Positions 11,392-20,962 of a stretch of DNA of 64,000 nt are shown piece after piece. The notes under the pieces were generated by a model, which searched no databases, was not told the origin of the DNA, and saw only the letters and a list, made by a program, of their open reading frames with translations. The stretch covers positions 1-64,000 of the forward strand of contig NZ_JAENKO010000012.1 in the NCBI RefSeq assembly GCF_016599145.1, in the 5' to 3' direction. Position 1 is the stretch's first letter, and every line of letters begins with the position of its first letter. The DNA is from Tomitella cavernea (GTDB lineage Bacteria; Actinomycetota; Actinomycetes; Mycobacteriales; Mycobacteriaceae). The translations under genes and the position numbers were made by a program.

Positions 11392-13106
11392 TCGCACGCC
11401 GCCGCGCGCTGACCGCGGCCGCGGGGCTGGTCGCGATCGCCGCGGCGGCGGGTGCGTGCACCACGACGCCGCAGCCGCTCCCCGGCCCCGCGCCCGACGC
11501 CACCGGGTCCGCGGCCACCCCCGAGCCGCCCCCCGGGCAGGTCGCCGGGATCCCGATCCCCGACGGGCGGATCGACGATGCGGTGGATCGGCTCGACGCC
11601 GTCGCCGCCGGTGCGATGCACGACCCGGACGTGACGGGCATGGCGGTCGCGGTGGTGCACGACGGCACGGTGGTCTTCGAGCGGGGCTACGGTACGACCA
11701 CGCCGCCCGCCGGTGCGCCTGCGCCTGCGGCGGGAACGCCGGGCTCGGGAACGTCGGACGCCGACGGCGCGAGGGTGGACGCGAACACCGTGTTCCCGCT
11801 GGGCGCCCTGTCCACGCCGGTCGCCGCCACCGTCGTCGCCACCCAGTTGACGGAGGGCCGGTCCTGGTCGACCCCCGTCCAGGCGCTCATGCCGCAGTTC
11901 GCGGTGGCCGACCCGTACGTGTCCGGCCACGCCACCGTCGGCGACCTCTTCACGGGGACGTCCGGGCTGCCCGAGGACGCCGCCATCGGCGCTGCGCATA
12001 TCGGCGTGGACCGCCAGTCGATGCTGGACAGACTGGAGTCGCTGCCGCCGGGCACGTTCCGCGCCGCGGCCCGACCCGGCGCGTTGGGGCCGACGATCGC
12101 GGGCGAGGCCGTCGCCCGCGCCTCCGGCACCGACTGGGCGACGCTGTACGCCCGGAGCCTGTTCCACCGGCTCGGCATGGACTCGACGAGCTACCGGGCC
12201 CGCGACTTCGCCGCCCGCACGGACAGTTCCGCGCCGGTGCTCGTCGCCGCGGACGGGACCGTCACCGCCGTAGACCGCGCGTGGACCGATGCCGTGGCAC
12301 CCGCCCGGGGGCTGAGTTCCTCGGCGCACGACATGGCGGAGTGGATGCGCGTCCTGCTCTCCGACGGCATGTACAAGGGGGTGCGCGTCATCCCCGCCGA
12401 ACCGCTGGCCGCAGCGTTGTCACCGCAGGCGGTGGCCCCGGAGACCGCGACGGAGGCCGCCGACGCCATCGACGCGCGCGGCGTCGCCCGCGGCTACGGA
12501 TTCGGCGTGACCGATTCGGCCGCCGGCCGGGTGGTCATCACCGGCGGCGGAACCGCCGGCCACGACGCTCCGACCGGCCCGGACTCCGCCGTGACGCTGA
12601 TCCCGTCGGCCGGCGTCGGCATCGTCACCCTGACGAACGCGGTGTCCACCTCCGAGCGGCCCGTCGCTGCAGCGCAAGCGGTCAACGCCGCGTTCGCCGA
12701 CCTGGTCCAGTTCGGCGAGATGCAACGCGACTGGGCGGCCTGGTTCGCCAGGACGCCGCTGTCGCACGCGACCCCGCGACAGGGCACCTCCGCCGCTTCA
12801 CCCACAACCGCAGCGCCGTCCCCGGGCGCACCGCTGCCGGCGTTCGACGGCGTCTACACCAACCCCTTCTACGGCGAGGCCACCGTCCGCACGAGCAACG
12901 ACACGACCACGCTCACCCTCGGCCCGGGGCGGAAGGCGTTCCGGTTGACGCGCACCGGCGACGCGGCATTCGCCATAGCTCCCGCCGACCCGGCAGCACC
13001 CGGCGCCGCGGCCTTCCGCCGGGAGCACCCGGACGCCGTCGCCACATTCGACGGCGACGCCCTCACGATCAGCTTCCTCGACCAGGCCGGCGCCTTCCGC
13101 CGCTGA
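11388..13106 (+). CDS. Beta-lactamase/PBP-fold lipoprotein with lost catalytic motifs
   Basis: This 572-residue protein starts with an export signal (RRALTAAAGLVAIAAAAGAC) whose Cys fits a relaxed lipobox. The body aligns with class C beta-lactamase-type serine hydrolases (residues about 60-440), followed by an Ala/Pro/Thr linker and a C-terminal beta-rich domain (FDGVYTNPFYGEATV and onward). The catalytic SxxK position reads ALST in FPLGALSTPVAAT, so both Ser and Lys are missing. The Tyr-x-Asn position reads PGALGPT, and the third motif is GGGTAGHD. It is therefore probably a non-catalytic binding protein of the cell surface. It is the last gene of the fumC operon. Confidence 0.7.
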   Translation: MIARRRALTAAAGLVAIAAAAGACTTTPQPLPGPAPDATGSAATPEPPPGQVAGIPIPDGRIDDAVDRLDAVAAGAMHDPDVTGMAVAVVHDGTVVFERGYGTTTPPAGAPAPAAGTPGSGTSDADGARVDANTVFPLGALSTPVAATVVATQLTEGRSWSTPVQALMPQFAVADPYVSGHATVGDLFTGTSGLPEDAAIGAAHIGVDRQSMLDRLESLPPGTFRAAARPGALGPTIAGEAVARASGTDWATLYARSLFHRLGMDSTSYRARDFAARTDSSAPVLVAADGTVTAVDRAWTDAVAPARGLSSSAHDMAEWMRVLLSDGMYKGVRVIPAEPLAAALSPQAVAPETATEAADAIDARGVARGYGFGVTDSAAGRVVITGGGTAGHDAPTGPDSAVTLIPSAGVGIVTLTNAVSTSERPVAAAQAVNAAFADLVQFGEMQRDWAAWFARTPLSHATPRQGTSAASPTTAAPSPGAPLPAFDGVYTNPFYGEATVRTSNDTTTLTLGPGRKAFRLTRTGDAAFAIAPADPAAPGAAAFRREHPDAVATFDGDALTISFLDQAGAFRR

Positions 13107-13240
13107 CACAGCCGGCCCAAACCGCAGAGAACTCGCCGCGCACGTCCCCGTCGGGGATTCCTGACCGTTGCGCGCATACTGCGGGCGAGTGGCCGTTAGG
13201 GTCGATTCTGATGACACGGCACCGGGCGAGGGAGCAGACG

Positions 13241-13996
13241 ATGAGCGCGCACACCAACGATCCGGTCGCCGACGCGGCGCTCGCCGCGGATATCGCTGAG
13301 AGCACCGGAAAGCTGCTGCTGGAACTACGCTCCGACTCGTCGGCCATCGACCCCTACGTGCTGCGCGACAGCGGCGACCGGGAGGCCCACGAGTACATCG
13401 CCGAGCGCCTGGCCGAGCATTTTCCCGACGACGCGGTGCTGTCCGAAGAGGGCACGGACACGGGCGTACGCCTCACAGCGGAACGCACGTGGATCGTGGA
13501 CCCCCTCGACGGCACCAACGAGTTCGGCCTGCTCGACCACGACGACTGGGCGGTGCATGTGGCGCTCGTCGTCGACCACCGCGTGGTGCTCGGCGCCGTG
13601 GCCGTCCCCGCGCTGGGCGTGACCTACAGCAGCGGCACCGTGGCGCCGGTGCCGCCGATGCTCGGCGGCAGGGTGCGCATGATCATCAGCCGCAACCGCC
13701 GCAACGACCGTGTCACCCGGATCGCCGACGCGCTGGGCGCGGAGGTGCTGCGCAAGGGCTCGGCGGGCGCCAAAGCGATGGCGGTGGTACGAGGCGACGC
13801 CGACATCTACGCGCACGCCGGCGGGATGTACGAGTGGGACTCGTGCGCCCCGGTGGCCGTGGCGCAGGCGGCGGGGCTGCACACCTCGCGTATCGACGGC
13901 TCCCCCATCCGGTACAACGCCGACGACCCGTGGCTGCCCGACCTGCTCATCTGCCGTCCGGAGCTGGCGGAAAAGGCGATCGCCGCCGCAGGGTGA
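13241..13996 (+). CDS. cysQ: Inositol monophosphatase-family phosphatase, CysQ-like
   Basis: This 251-residue protein belongs to the Mg2+-dependent IMPase/FBPase/bisphosphate nucleotidase superfamily. The metal site motifs are LSEEGTD, WIVDPLDGTNEFG and EWDSCAPVAVAQAAGL. It resembles the mycobacterial 3'(2'),5'-bisphosphate nucleotidase (CysQ), which recycles PAP in sulfate assimilation; activity on inositol phosphates or FBP is also possible for the family. The ATG at 13241 has a GAGGGAG ribosome site; an in-frame ATG at 13211 is an alternative. Confidence 0.85.
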   Translation: MSAHTNDPVADAALAADIAESTGKLLLELRSDSSAIDPYVLRDSGDREAHEYIAERLAEHFPDDAVLSEEGTDTGVRLTAERTWIVDPLDGTNEFGLLDHDDWAVHVALVVDHRVVLGAVAVPALGVTYSSGTVAPVPPMLGGRVRMIISRNRRNDRVTRIADALGAEVLRKGSAGAKAMAVVRGDADIYAHAGGMYEWDSCAPVAVAQAAGLHTSRIDGSPIRYNADDPWLPDLLICRPELAEKAIAAAG

Positions 13997-14113
13997 TGCG
14001 TCAGCGGATCCTCGGCCGGTGTTCACCGCTGCGGGTACTCGAAACTTGCGACGGAAGCGCGCTGCCACTCGCTCCGACTCCCCTGTCAGAGGGCACCGGA
14101 ATCGAAACAGCAT

Positions 14114-14377
14114 TCAGTGCCGATACGCCTCGCGCCGATGGGCGGCTCGGACGACCGTGACCGTCAGCCTCCTGTCGTCGATGTCGTAGATCACGCGATA
14201 GCGTCCCACCGTCATGCGCCATGCCGTCTACTCGCCGACGAGCTTGGTCGCGTTGTGCGGACGAGGATCGCTCTTGAACTCGGCCACGGACTCGAGGACT
14301 GCAATACGCGCCGGCCGGGGCAGCTTCCGCATTTGCCGAGCCGCCGCTGAGGTGAACTCGACTCTGTACACCGTCAC
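14114..14377 (-). pseudogene. RelE-type toxin interrupted by a stop codon
   Basis: Reading through a stop, this frame gives an 87-residue RelE/ParE-superfamily ribonuclease toxin: VTVYRVEFTSAAARQMRKLP near the start and VGRYRVIYDIDD, then AAHRREAYRH, at the end. An in-frame TAG at 14228-14230 (codon 50, where Gln is expected before TAWRM) removes the C-terminal half with the usual catalytic Arg/Tyr residues. The GTG start overlaps the antitoxin stop by 4 nt, the standard antitoxin–toxin order. The toxin is almost certainly inactive unless the stop is suppressed. Confidence 0.8.
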
Positions 14378-14637
14378 CGGCGGAGTTCGTCGAAGAGATC
14401 CTCGATACTTACGCGCTCGCCGTCATCGTCGGCCATCGCTTCCCGATATGCTGCGCGATCCTGTTCGGCTTCGTATGCCTCGAGCGCCTCAGCGTCCGCA
14501 ACGCCGACCACCACCGCCGCCAACTTTCCATGTCTCGTCACGCCGATCCGCTCTACCCCGTACATGACACGCCCCAGCATCTCCGACAGATCGCCCCGGA
14601 GTCAGCGCGTCGTCACCGCAGGCCAGTCGATATCCAC
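14374..14637 (-). pseudogene. Phd/RelB-type antitoxin interrupted by a stop codon
   Basis: The C-terminal part (LRGDLSEMLGRVMYGVERIG then VTRHGKLAAVVVGVADAEAL) is a Phd/YefM-type antitoxin. The typical N-terminal segment is present just upstream in the same frame (VDIDWPAVTTR) but ends at a TGA at 14602-14604, exactly where a family member would continue with Glu-Leu-Arg. Translation could restart only at the ATG at 14580, which would remove the first DNA-binding elements and has no properly spaced ribosome site. With the broken toxin, this is a decayed module. Confidence 0.7.
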
Positions 14638-14726
14638 CTCTTCCTGATAGCCACTTCGTACGTTGTGTACACACCAAAGCGACCGACCTGAACGGCCATC
14701 CGATGACGACGGCGCCCCCGTCCGCG

Positions 14727-16034
14727 TCACGCCCCCGGGGTGAACTCCTCGAGCATCTCGGTGACCAGCTCGGCGATCTCGGAGCGCTCGCTGCGGTGCA
14801 GGGTGATGTGCGCGAACAGCGGGTGCCCCTTGAGCTTCTCGATCACCGCGGAAACCCCGTCGTGCCGGCCCACTCGCAGGTTGTCGCGCTGGGCGACGTC
14901 GTGCGTGAGCACCACCCGCGAGCCGGTGCCCAGCCGCGAGAGCACGGTGAGGAGCACGTTGCGCTCCAGCGACTGCGCCTCGTCGACGATGACGAACGAG
15001 TCGTGCAGCGACCGCCCGCGGATGTGCGTCAGCGGCAGCACCTCGAGCATCCCGCGTGCCACGATCTCCTCGATGGTGTGCGGCTCGGCCAGCCCCTCGA
15101 GCGTGTCGAACACGGCCTGCGCCCAGGGCCCCATCTTCTCGGATTCGCTGCCCGGCAGGTAGCCGAGGTTCTGGCCGCCCACCGCGTACAGCGGCCGGAA
15201 CACGACCACCTTGCGGTGCCGCCGCCGCTCCAGCACGGCCTCCAGGCCCGCGCACAGCGCCAGCGCCGACTTGCCCGTGCCGGCACGCCCGCCGAGCGAC
15301 ACGATCCCCACCGACTCGTCCATGAGCAGGTCAAGCGCGATGCGCTGCTCGGCGGACCGGCCGCGGATGCCGAACGCCTCGCGGTCGCCGCGCACCAGCC
15401 GCACCCGCTTGTCCGCGGTCACCCTGCCGAGCGCGCTGGACGATTCGCCCACCAGCCGCACGCCGGTGTGGCAGGGCAGGTCGCGGAACTCGTCGGCGTC
15501 CAGCGCCCCCTCGGCGAAGAGCGTGTCGATCTCCGCCGACGACACCTCGGCGTCGACCATGCCGGTCCAGCCGCTCGCCGCCACGTCCTGCGCGTGGTAT
15601 TCGTCCGCCGCCAGCCCTACGGCGCCGGCCTTCACGCGCAGCGGCGTGTCCTTGGTGACCAGCGTGACCTTGCAGCCCTCCGCCTGCAGGTTCAGCGCGC
15701 ATGCGAGGATGCGCGCGTCGTTGGTTTCGGCGCGGAACCCCGACGGCAACACCGACTGGTCGCTGTGATTGAGCTCCACATGCAGGGTGCCGCCGTCGCC
15801 GATGGGGATGGGGACGTCGAGCCGCCGGTGTTCCATGCGGAGGTCGTCGAGCAGCCGCAGCGCCTCGCGGGCGAACCAGCCAAGCTCGTGATGGTGACGC
15901 TTACCTTCGAGCTCGCCGATCACCACCAACGGCAGCACCACCTCATGCTCGGCGAAGCGGGTCACCGCCCACGGGTCGGACAACAGCACCGAGGTGTCGA
16001 CAACGAAGGTGCAGCGGTCGTTCGTACCAGTCAC
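14727..16034 (-). CDS. phoH2: PhoH2: PIN-domain RNase fused to PhoH ATPase
   Basis: This 435-residue protein has an N-terminal PIN nuclease domain ([15 protein letters not shown], catalytic Asp about 13; further acidic residues in [10 protein letters not shown] and [10 protein letters not shown]) and a C-terminal PhoH ATPase with Walker A GRAGTGKS at 249-256 and Walker B IVDEAQ at about 349-354. PhoH2 proteins are reported to be RNA helicases and ribonucleases acting as stand-alone toxin-like RNA decay factors. It sits between fumC and glyA as in M. tuberculosis (Rv1095). The GTG start has an AGGAG ribosome site. Confidence 0.93.
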   Translation of the reverse strand: MTGTNDRCTFVVDTSVLLSDPWAVTRFAEHEVVLPLVVIGELEGKRHHHELGWFAREALRLLDDLRMEHRRLDVPIPIGDGGTLHVELNHSDQSVLPSGFRAETNDARILACALNLQAEGCKVTLVTKDTPLRVKAGAVGLAADEYHAQDVAASGWTGMVDAEVSSAEIDTLFAEGALDADEFRDLPCHTGVRLVGESSSALGRVTADKRVRLVRGDREAFGIRGRSAEQRIALDLLMDESVGIVSLGGRAGTGKSALALCAGLEAVLERRRHRKVVVFRPLYAVGGQNLGYLPGSESEKMGPWAQAVFDTLEGLAEPHTIEEIVARGMLEVLPLTHIRGRSLHDSFVIVDEAQSLERNVLLTVLSRLGTGSRVVLTHDVAQRDNLRVGRHDGVSAVIEKLKGHPLFAHITLHRSERSEIAELVTEMLEEFTPGA

Positions 16035-16324
16035 GTCGGACTCCTACGCCCACCCGGCCTCCGGATGGGCATCGGTTGCAGGACCGGGGCGGCCTACCCG
16101 CGGCGGACGGGGTGCCCGCGGGCAGGCCGGGTCCCGGCCCTCCCCCGGCGTACTCGTCAGCCACGGTTCGGACCTCCCGGACGGGCAACTTCCCCGCTGC
16201 CCGATACCCCGAACGCTACGTGACCTGCACCACTTCGCGGTGAATCGACACGCACAACCCGGTCAACGGCGCGTGAACACCGCGCCGACCGGCCTTGTCA
16301 GCCGCCGCCGGTATCGTGTGGGCC

Positions 16325-19300
16325 ATGGAGATCGACCACCGGATCGCCGAGTTCGAGGATTCCATCATCGACATGGTCGGCGCGCCGGTGTTCGGCCGTG
16401 GGCGCCGCTACGCCGAGGGCGGCAACGTCGCCAAGCTCGAGTGGTCCCCCGAGGACCAGATCCTCATCGGCACGGTGCGCGGCAGCGGCGGCCGGGTGTA
16501 CTTCACGAACACCTACATCGCGCTCGACCCGACCGGCGTCAGCTACGAGGGCGGGGATTGCTCCTGCCCGGTCGGATTCGACTGCAAGCACACGGTGGCT
16601 CTCGCCGCGCAGGCGGCCGCCTACCTTCTCACTCAGAGCGGCGCCTCCTCGATGTCCGCGCAGCCGCGCTGGGACCACGTCCTCGGCGCGCTGCTGGACA
16701 CCGCGCCCGCCGCGGCCACCGTTCCGCTGGGGTTGCTGATCAAGGGCGAAGCCCAGACCGGGTACGGGACGACGGAACGCGGGCTCTACGCCCGCCTGGT
16801 GCGCCCCGGGAAGAAGGGTGGCTGGATCAACGGCTCGCTCAGCTGGCACGACTTCGCGTACCAGGAGGCGTCGTTCGCGCTCGGCCAGGTGCAGGCGCTG
16901 ACGCGGCTCCACCAGCTTTATGCCGCCGCATCCCGCTTCGGCAGACCCGCCGGCGTGAAGGACATTCCGCTCACGGACATCGACTCGGCCGCGCTGTGGT
17001 CGACGCTGGACGCGATCATCGACAGCGGCGTCCAGATCATCCACGACGGCGCCCGCACGGTGCCGTTCGCGCGCCCCGAGGCGGGCCGCATCGTCCTCGA
17101 CGTCACCACGGACGACGACGGAACGCAGCACGTGGCACCCGTGCTGGCGATCGACGAGGACATCGTGCCGCTCGACAGATTCGGCCATATCGGCAGTCCC
17201 ACGCACGGGCTGTACATGTTCACCCCTGCGTCGGTCCCGGCCGACACCCCGCTGTCCCGGGCGTACTGGCTCGACGAGCCCGCGAGGGGCGCGGTCGCCC
17301 GGCTGGTGCGTTTGGACGCGCCGATGCCGGGCGGGTTGCAGTCGCTCATGGCGGGTGCCGGCGGCCTGGTGGTGCCCGCCGAGGACGCCGCGCGTTTCGC
17401 CGCCGAGTTCGCGCCGCGGCTCGAGCGCCTCGCGCCGGTGGTCTCCACCGACGATAGCTTCACGGTCGACCCGGTCGAGCCTCCCGTTCTCGAGTTGCAT
17501 GCGCGGATGGAGGACGCGCATATCCTGCACCTGTCGTGGATGTGGTGCTACCGCGTCGGTCCCCGCGCACAGCGCGTGAGCATCTCCGACATCAATGGCC
17601 GGGGATTCCGCGACGCGGACGCGGAACTGGCTGCCCTCGTCCGCTTGCGCGGCATCCCGTTCGAGCAGTACGGGCTGCGGGACGGTCCCACGGAACCGCT
17701 GCGCCCGTGGGCGACGCTGCGCGGCACCGACACTCTGCGCGCCATGACCGAGCTGCTGCCCCTGCTCGACGCCGGCGACGACGTCACCGTGGTCTTCGAG
17801 GGCGAGGTCATCGACTATCGCGAAGTGAACGACGCGCTGTCCATCGGCGTCTCCGCCGACCAGTCCGACGACGACCGCACCGATTGGTTCGACCTCACGG
17901 TGCGGGTCACCGTCGAAGAGTCGGAAGTGCCGCTGGCCACCCTGATCTCCGCGCTCGCGCGGCGCGACACCCACCTCGTGCTTGACGACGGCCGCTACAT
18001 CACCCTGGACAAGCCGGAACTGCAGAGCCTCAAGGATCTCATCGCGGAGGCCCGGTCGCTGCAGGAGACGCCGTCCGACACGCTCACCATCAGCCGATTT
18101 CAGGCCGGGCTGTGGGAGGACCTCGCCGCGCTGGGCGTGGTGGAGAGGCAGGCCGACGCATGGAAGCGTCAGGTGCAAGGGCTCCTGGACCTGGACGACG
18201 TGCAGGCGGAAGCCCCGCCGACGCTACTGGCCGACCTGCGCCCGTACCAGCTCGACGGCTATCGCTGGCTGGAGTTCCTGTGGCGTCACCGGCTGGGCGG
18301 GATCCTCGCCGACGACATGGGTCTGGGCAAAACCGTCCAATCGCTGGCCCTGCTCTGCCACGCCCGCGAGACCGAACCGGACTCGCCGCCCGCCCTCATA
18401 CTCGCCCCGTCGAGCGTCGTACCGGGCTGGGCGGCCGAGGCCGCGCGGTTCACCCCGCATCTCTCCGTCGCGGTAGTGAACCGGACCAGCCGCAAGCGCG
18501 GCACGTCACTGCAGGAGGCCATCGCGGGAGCCGACGTCGTCGTCACCTCACACACGCTGTTCCGCCTCGATTTCGACGAGTACGACACCCTCGACTGGTC
18601 GATCATGCTCATGGACGAGGCCCAGTTCGCGAAGAACCACCAGTCCAAGCTTTACCACTGCGCGCGGCGGCTCGGGGCGCCCGTCAAGGTCGCCGTCACC
18701 GGTACGCCGATGGAGAACAACCTGATGGAGCTGTGGGCGCTGCTGTCGATCAGCGCACCGGGGTTGTTCCCCAGCCCCACCCGCTTCACCGAGGTCTACC
18801 GCAACCCGATCGAGCGCGGCGGCGATGCGGAACTGCTGGCCCGCCTGCGCCGGCGCGTCCGGCCGCTCATGCTCCGCCGCACCAAGGACCAGGTGGTACG
18901 GGACCTGCCGGAAAAGCAGGAGCAGGTGCTGCAGGTTGCCCTGTCGCCCAGACATCGGCGCCTCTACGACACACACCTCAAGCGCGAACAGCAGAAGGTG
19001 CTGGGGCTGCTCGGCGATGTGGACAGGAACCGGTTCGAGATCTTCCGCTCACTGACCATGCTGCGCCGACTCAGCCTCGACGCGGCCCTGGTGGAGCCGG
19101 AGTCCACCGCACCGTCCGCCAAGATCGACCTGCTCTTGGAGCACCTCGAGGAGCTGGTGGCCGGCGGCCACAAGGCCTTGGTGTTCAGCCAGTTCACCTC
19201 GTTCCTCGGCCGGGTGCGCGAGCGGCTCGACGCCGCCGGCATCGCGTTCGGCTATCTCGACGGCAAGACGCGCAACCGCGGTGCCGTGATCGACAAGTTC

Positions 19301-19618
19301 ACCTCGGGTTCCTCGCCGGTGTTCCTCATCAGCCTCAAAGCGGGCGGCTTCGGCCTCAACCTCACCGAGGCCGACTACTGCTTCATCCTCGACCCGTGGT
19401 GGAATCCGGCCACCGAACAGCAGGCGGTGGACCGGGCACACCGGATCGGGCAGACCCGCAACGTCATGGTCTACCGGATGATTTCCAGCAACACCATCGA
19501 AGAGAAGGTGATGGCGCTCAAGGAACGCAAGGCCGCGCTGGTCTCCGGCGTGCTCGACGAGGGCGCCGGGATGGCGAAGGCCCTCGACGCCGACGATATC
19601 CGCGCGTTGCTGGAGTGA
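16325..19618 (+). CDS. SWIM zinc-finger SNF2-family helicase
   Basis: This is a 1097-residue Swi2/Snf2 ATPase. The N-terminal SWIM zinc finger has Cys79, Cys81, Cys87 and His89 (GGDCSCPVGFDCKHTV). The helicase core begins near 640: Walker A DDMGLGKT at about 662-669, motif II DEAQ (not DEAH) at about 764, motif III TGTPMENN, motif V KAGGFGLNLTEADY and motif VI AVDRAHRIGQTR near 1035. It is probably a chromosomal DNA translocase, common in actinobacteria, with an unknown role in repair or chromatin. It is not adjacent to the defence island. The ATG at 16325 follows TATCGT by 7 nt, so it may be leaderless. Confidence 0.93.
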   Translation: MEIDHRIAEFEDSIIDMVGAPVFGRGRRYAEGGNVAKLEWSPEDQILIGTVRGSGGRVYFTNTYIALDPTGVSYEGGDCSCPVGFDCKHTVALAAQAAAYLLTQSGASSMSAQPRWDHVLGALLDTAPAAATVPLGLLIKGEAQTGYGTTERGLYARLVRPGKKGGWINGSLSWHDFAYQEASFALGQVQALTRLHQLYAAASRFGRPAGVKDIPLTDIDSAALWSTLDAIIDSGVQIIHDGARTVPFARPEAGRIVLDVTTDDDGTQHVAPVLAIDEDIVPLDRFGHIGSPTHGLYMFTPASVPADTPLSRAYWLDEPARGAVARLVRLDAPMPGGLQSLMAGAGGLVVPAEDAARFAAEFAPRLERLAPVVSTDDSFTVDPVEPPVLELHARMEDAHILHLSWMWCYRVGPRAQRVSISDINGRGFRDADAELAALVRLRGIPFEQYGLRDGPTEPLRPWATLRGTDTLRAMTELLPLLDAGDDVTVVFEGEVIDYREVNDALSIGVSADQSDDDRTDWFDLTVRVTVEESEVPLATLISALARRDTHLVLDDGRYITLDKPELQSLKDLIAEARSLQETPSDTLTISRFQAGLWEDLAALGVVERQADAWKRQVQGLLDLDDVQAEAPPTLLADLRPYQLDGYRWLEFLWRHRLGGILADDMGLGKTVQSLALLCHARETEPDSPPALILAPSSVVPGWAAEAARFTPHLSVAVVNRTSRKRGTSLQEAIAGADVVVTSHTLFRLDFDEYDTLDWSIMLMDEAQFAKNHQSKLYHCARRLGAPVKVAVTGTPMENNLMELWALLSISAPGLFPSPTRFTEVYRNPIERGGDAELLARLRRRVRPLMLRRTKDQVVRDLPEKQEQVLQVALSPRHRRLYDTHLKREQQKVLGLLGDVDRNRFEIFRSLTMLRRLSLDAALVEPESTAPSAKIDLLLEHLEELVAGGHKALVFSQFTSFLGRVRERLDAAGIAFGYLDGKTRNRGAVIDKFTSGSSPVFLISLKAGGFGLNLTEADYCFILDPWWNPATEQQAVDRAHRIGQTRNVMVYRMISSNTIEEKVMALKERKAALVSGVLDEGAGMAKALDADDIRALLE

Positions 19619-19860
19619 TCCGGACGCGCCCCGGCCGGCCACTCAGCGCAGATCGGAAATGCCGGTCGGCTGGGCTCTTTCACCGGCCGCGGGCAGAATG
19701 GCTCGGACCCGAGCACATCACATGCTCTTCGTCACACCCGATATTGCGGTTCGTACAGCACCAAAAGCGGCGGCCGGCACGCAGCACCCGGGGAAAGATC
19801 CGCACCATCACCGTCGAATATCCAGAGGCACTCTTATCCCGCGCCGGCCCGCGCGGACGC

Positions 19861-20805
19861 TCACGCCGCGAGCCGCTCCGCGGATCGCCACCACCGCACC
19901 GTCTCCGCCGCCCCATCGGCGAGCGGGGTCGGGGCCAGTCCCAGCAGCCGTTCCGTGGCCGCGGAATCGATGACGAACTCCGTGGTGAACTGCGGCATCG
20001 TCTCCGCCAGTTCACGCACGGACGGCATCACGACGCCGACCGCCTGCAACGCCCAGGCAGGCAGCACCGCGACCTTGGGCGCCGCGACCCCGGCGGCCGC
20101 GGCGAACTCCTCGACCATCCGACGCTGGGTGACGGCCGGGGCCGTGGGCGCGTGCAGCACCCGGTTCCACGCGGCGCGTTCGCCGGCCGCGGCGATCATC
20201 GCCACCGCCAGATCGGGGACGTAGGTGAACGAGTGCGGCACGTCGGCCGACCCCATCACCGTGATCTTCTTGCCCTCCAGCACCAGCGGAACCATCCGAT
20301 CGCCGGCGTGGGCCATGCGCACGTGGGGCCCGTAGAAGTCGGAGGCGACGACGCTGACGGTCGCGGCCTCATGCTCTGCCCGGGCCTGCAGCAGCAGGGC
20401 CCGTACCCCTCCCTTTCCGCGCAACGCCCCACGCGGGTTCTCCTCGGTCATCGGCATCGCCGACAGATCGTAGGAGTACAGGCTCTCCGGGAACACGACG
20501 GGCACTGATGCGGACGCTGCTGCATCCATGGCGATCCTGTCGGCCTGCGGAAGCTCGCGCGCCCACGTCTTGGCACTGTAGGCACTGCCGTGGATGCAGT
20601 GGAACAGCGCTTCGGCGCCCTCCAGGTGCCGGGCCAGCTCACCGGGCCGGGCGACGTCCGCGCGAAGCCGCTCGATCAACGGGTGCTCGGGACCGCTCCG
20701 GGAGCGGGTGAGCAGACGGACCGGCCTACCCTGCCCGGCCAGCTGCAGAGCGATATTCGCGCCGACGGGACCGGCGCCGGTGACGACGGCATGCGTTTCG
20801 GTCAT
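19861..20805 (-). CDS. NAD(P)-dependent epimerase/dehydratase family protein
   Basis: This 314-residue short-chain (extended) dehydrogenase has the N-terminal Rossmann motif AVVTGAGPVGANIALQLAGQG. In place of the classical YxxxK it has ESLYSYD in the expected region, so the catalytic Tyr is likely Tyr in that segment, but the Lys is not obvious. The family acts on nucleotide sugars or xenobiotics, or as an atypical NmrA-like sensor; I cannot assign a substrate. The ATG at 20805 has a GGAAAGGA ribosome site. It is divergent from a TetR gene, with two palindromes between. Confidence 0.75.
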   Translation of the reverse strand: MTETHAVVTGAGPVGANIALQLAGQGRPVRLLTRSRSGPEHPLIERLRADVARPGELARHLEGAEALFHCIHGSAYSAKTWARELPQADRIAMDAAASASVPVVFPESLYSYDLSAMPMTEENPRGALRGKGGVRALLLQARAEHEAATVSVVASDFYGPHVRMAHAGDRMVPLVLEGKKITVMGSADVPHSFTYVPDLAVAMIAAAGERAAWNRVLHAPTAPAVTQRRMVEEFAAAAGVAAPKVAVLPAWALQAVGVVMPSVRELAETMPQFTTEFVIDSAATERLLGLAPTPLADGAAETVRWWRSAERLAA

Positions 20806-20859
20806 GACGAATCCTTTCCATACGGGTGGCGGCCCGGCCGTTCCGGCCCCGCCACATCC

Positions 20860-20942
20860 GAGAGCACCGCTCTCTCGTTCAGGATGCGCCCGGGCACGAC
20901 GGTTGTCAAGAGCAACGCTCTCTTCAGTTGACGGTGCTCTTT
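20860..20942. promoter_or_regulatory. Two and a half TetR operator sites between epimerase and TetR
   Basis: Three related elements lie in this intergenic stretch: a perfect GAGAGC-ACC-GCTCTC repeat at 20860-20874, AGAGC-AAC-GCTCT at 20909-20921, and a half site GGTGCTCTTT at 20933-20942. Their shared half site (AGAGC) and their place between divergent genes fit binding of the adjacent TetR protein and control of both promoters. Confidence 0.65.
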
Positions 20943-20962
20943 CGATCGGGGATCCTGGCCGC

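Noticed and set aside
16298-18178. Long minus-strand frame opposite the SWIM/SNF2 gene
   Set aside because: It is antisense to a gene with complete helicase motifs.
16325-19618. SWIM/SNF2 helicase as a member of the defence system
   Set aside because: It is 20 kb from the island, lacks the shared motif upstream and is a common chromosomal gene in actinobacteria.
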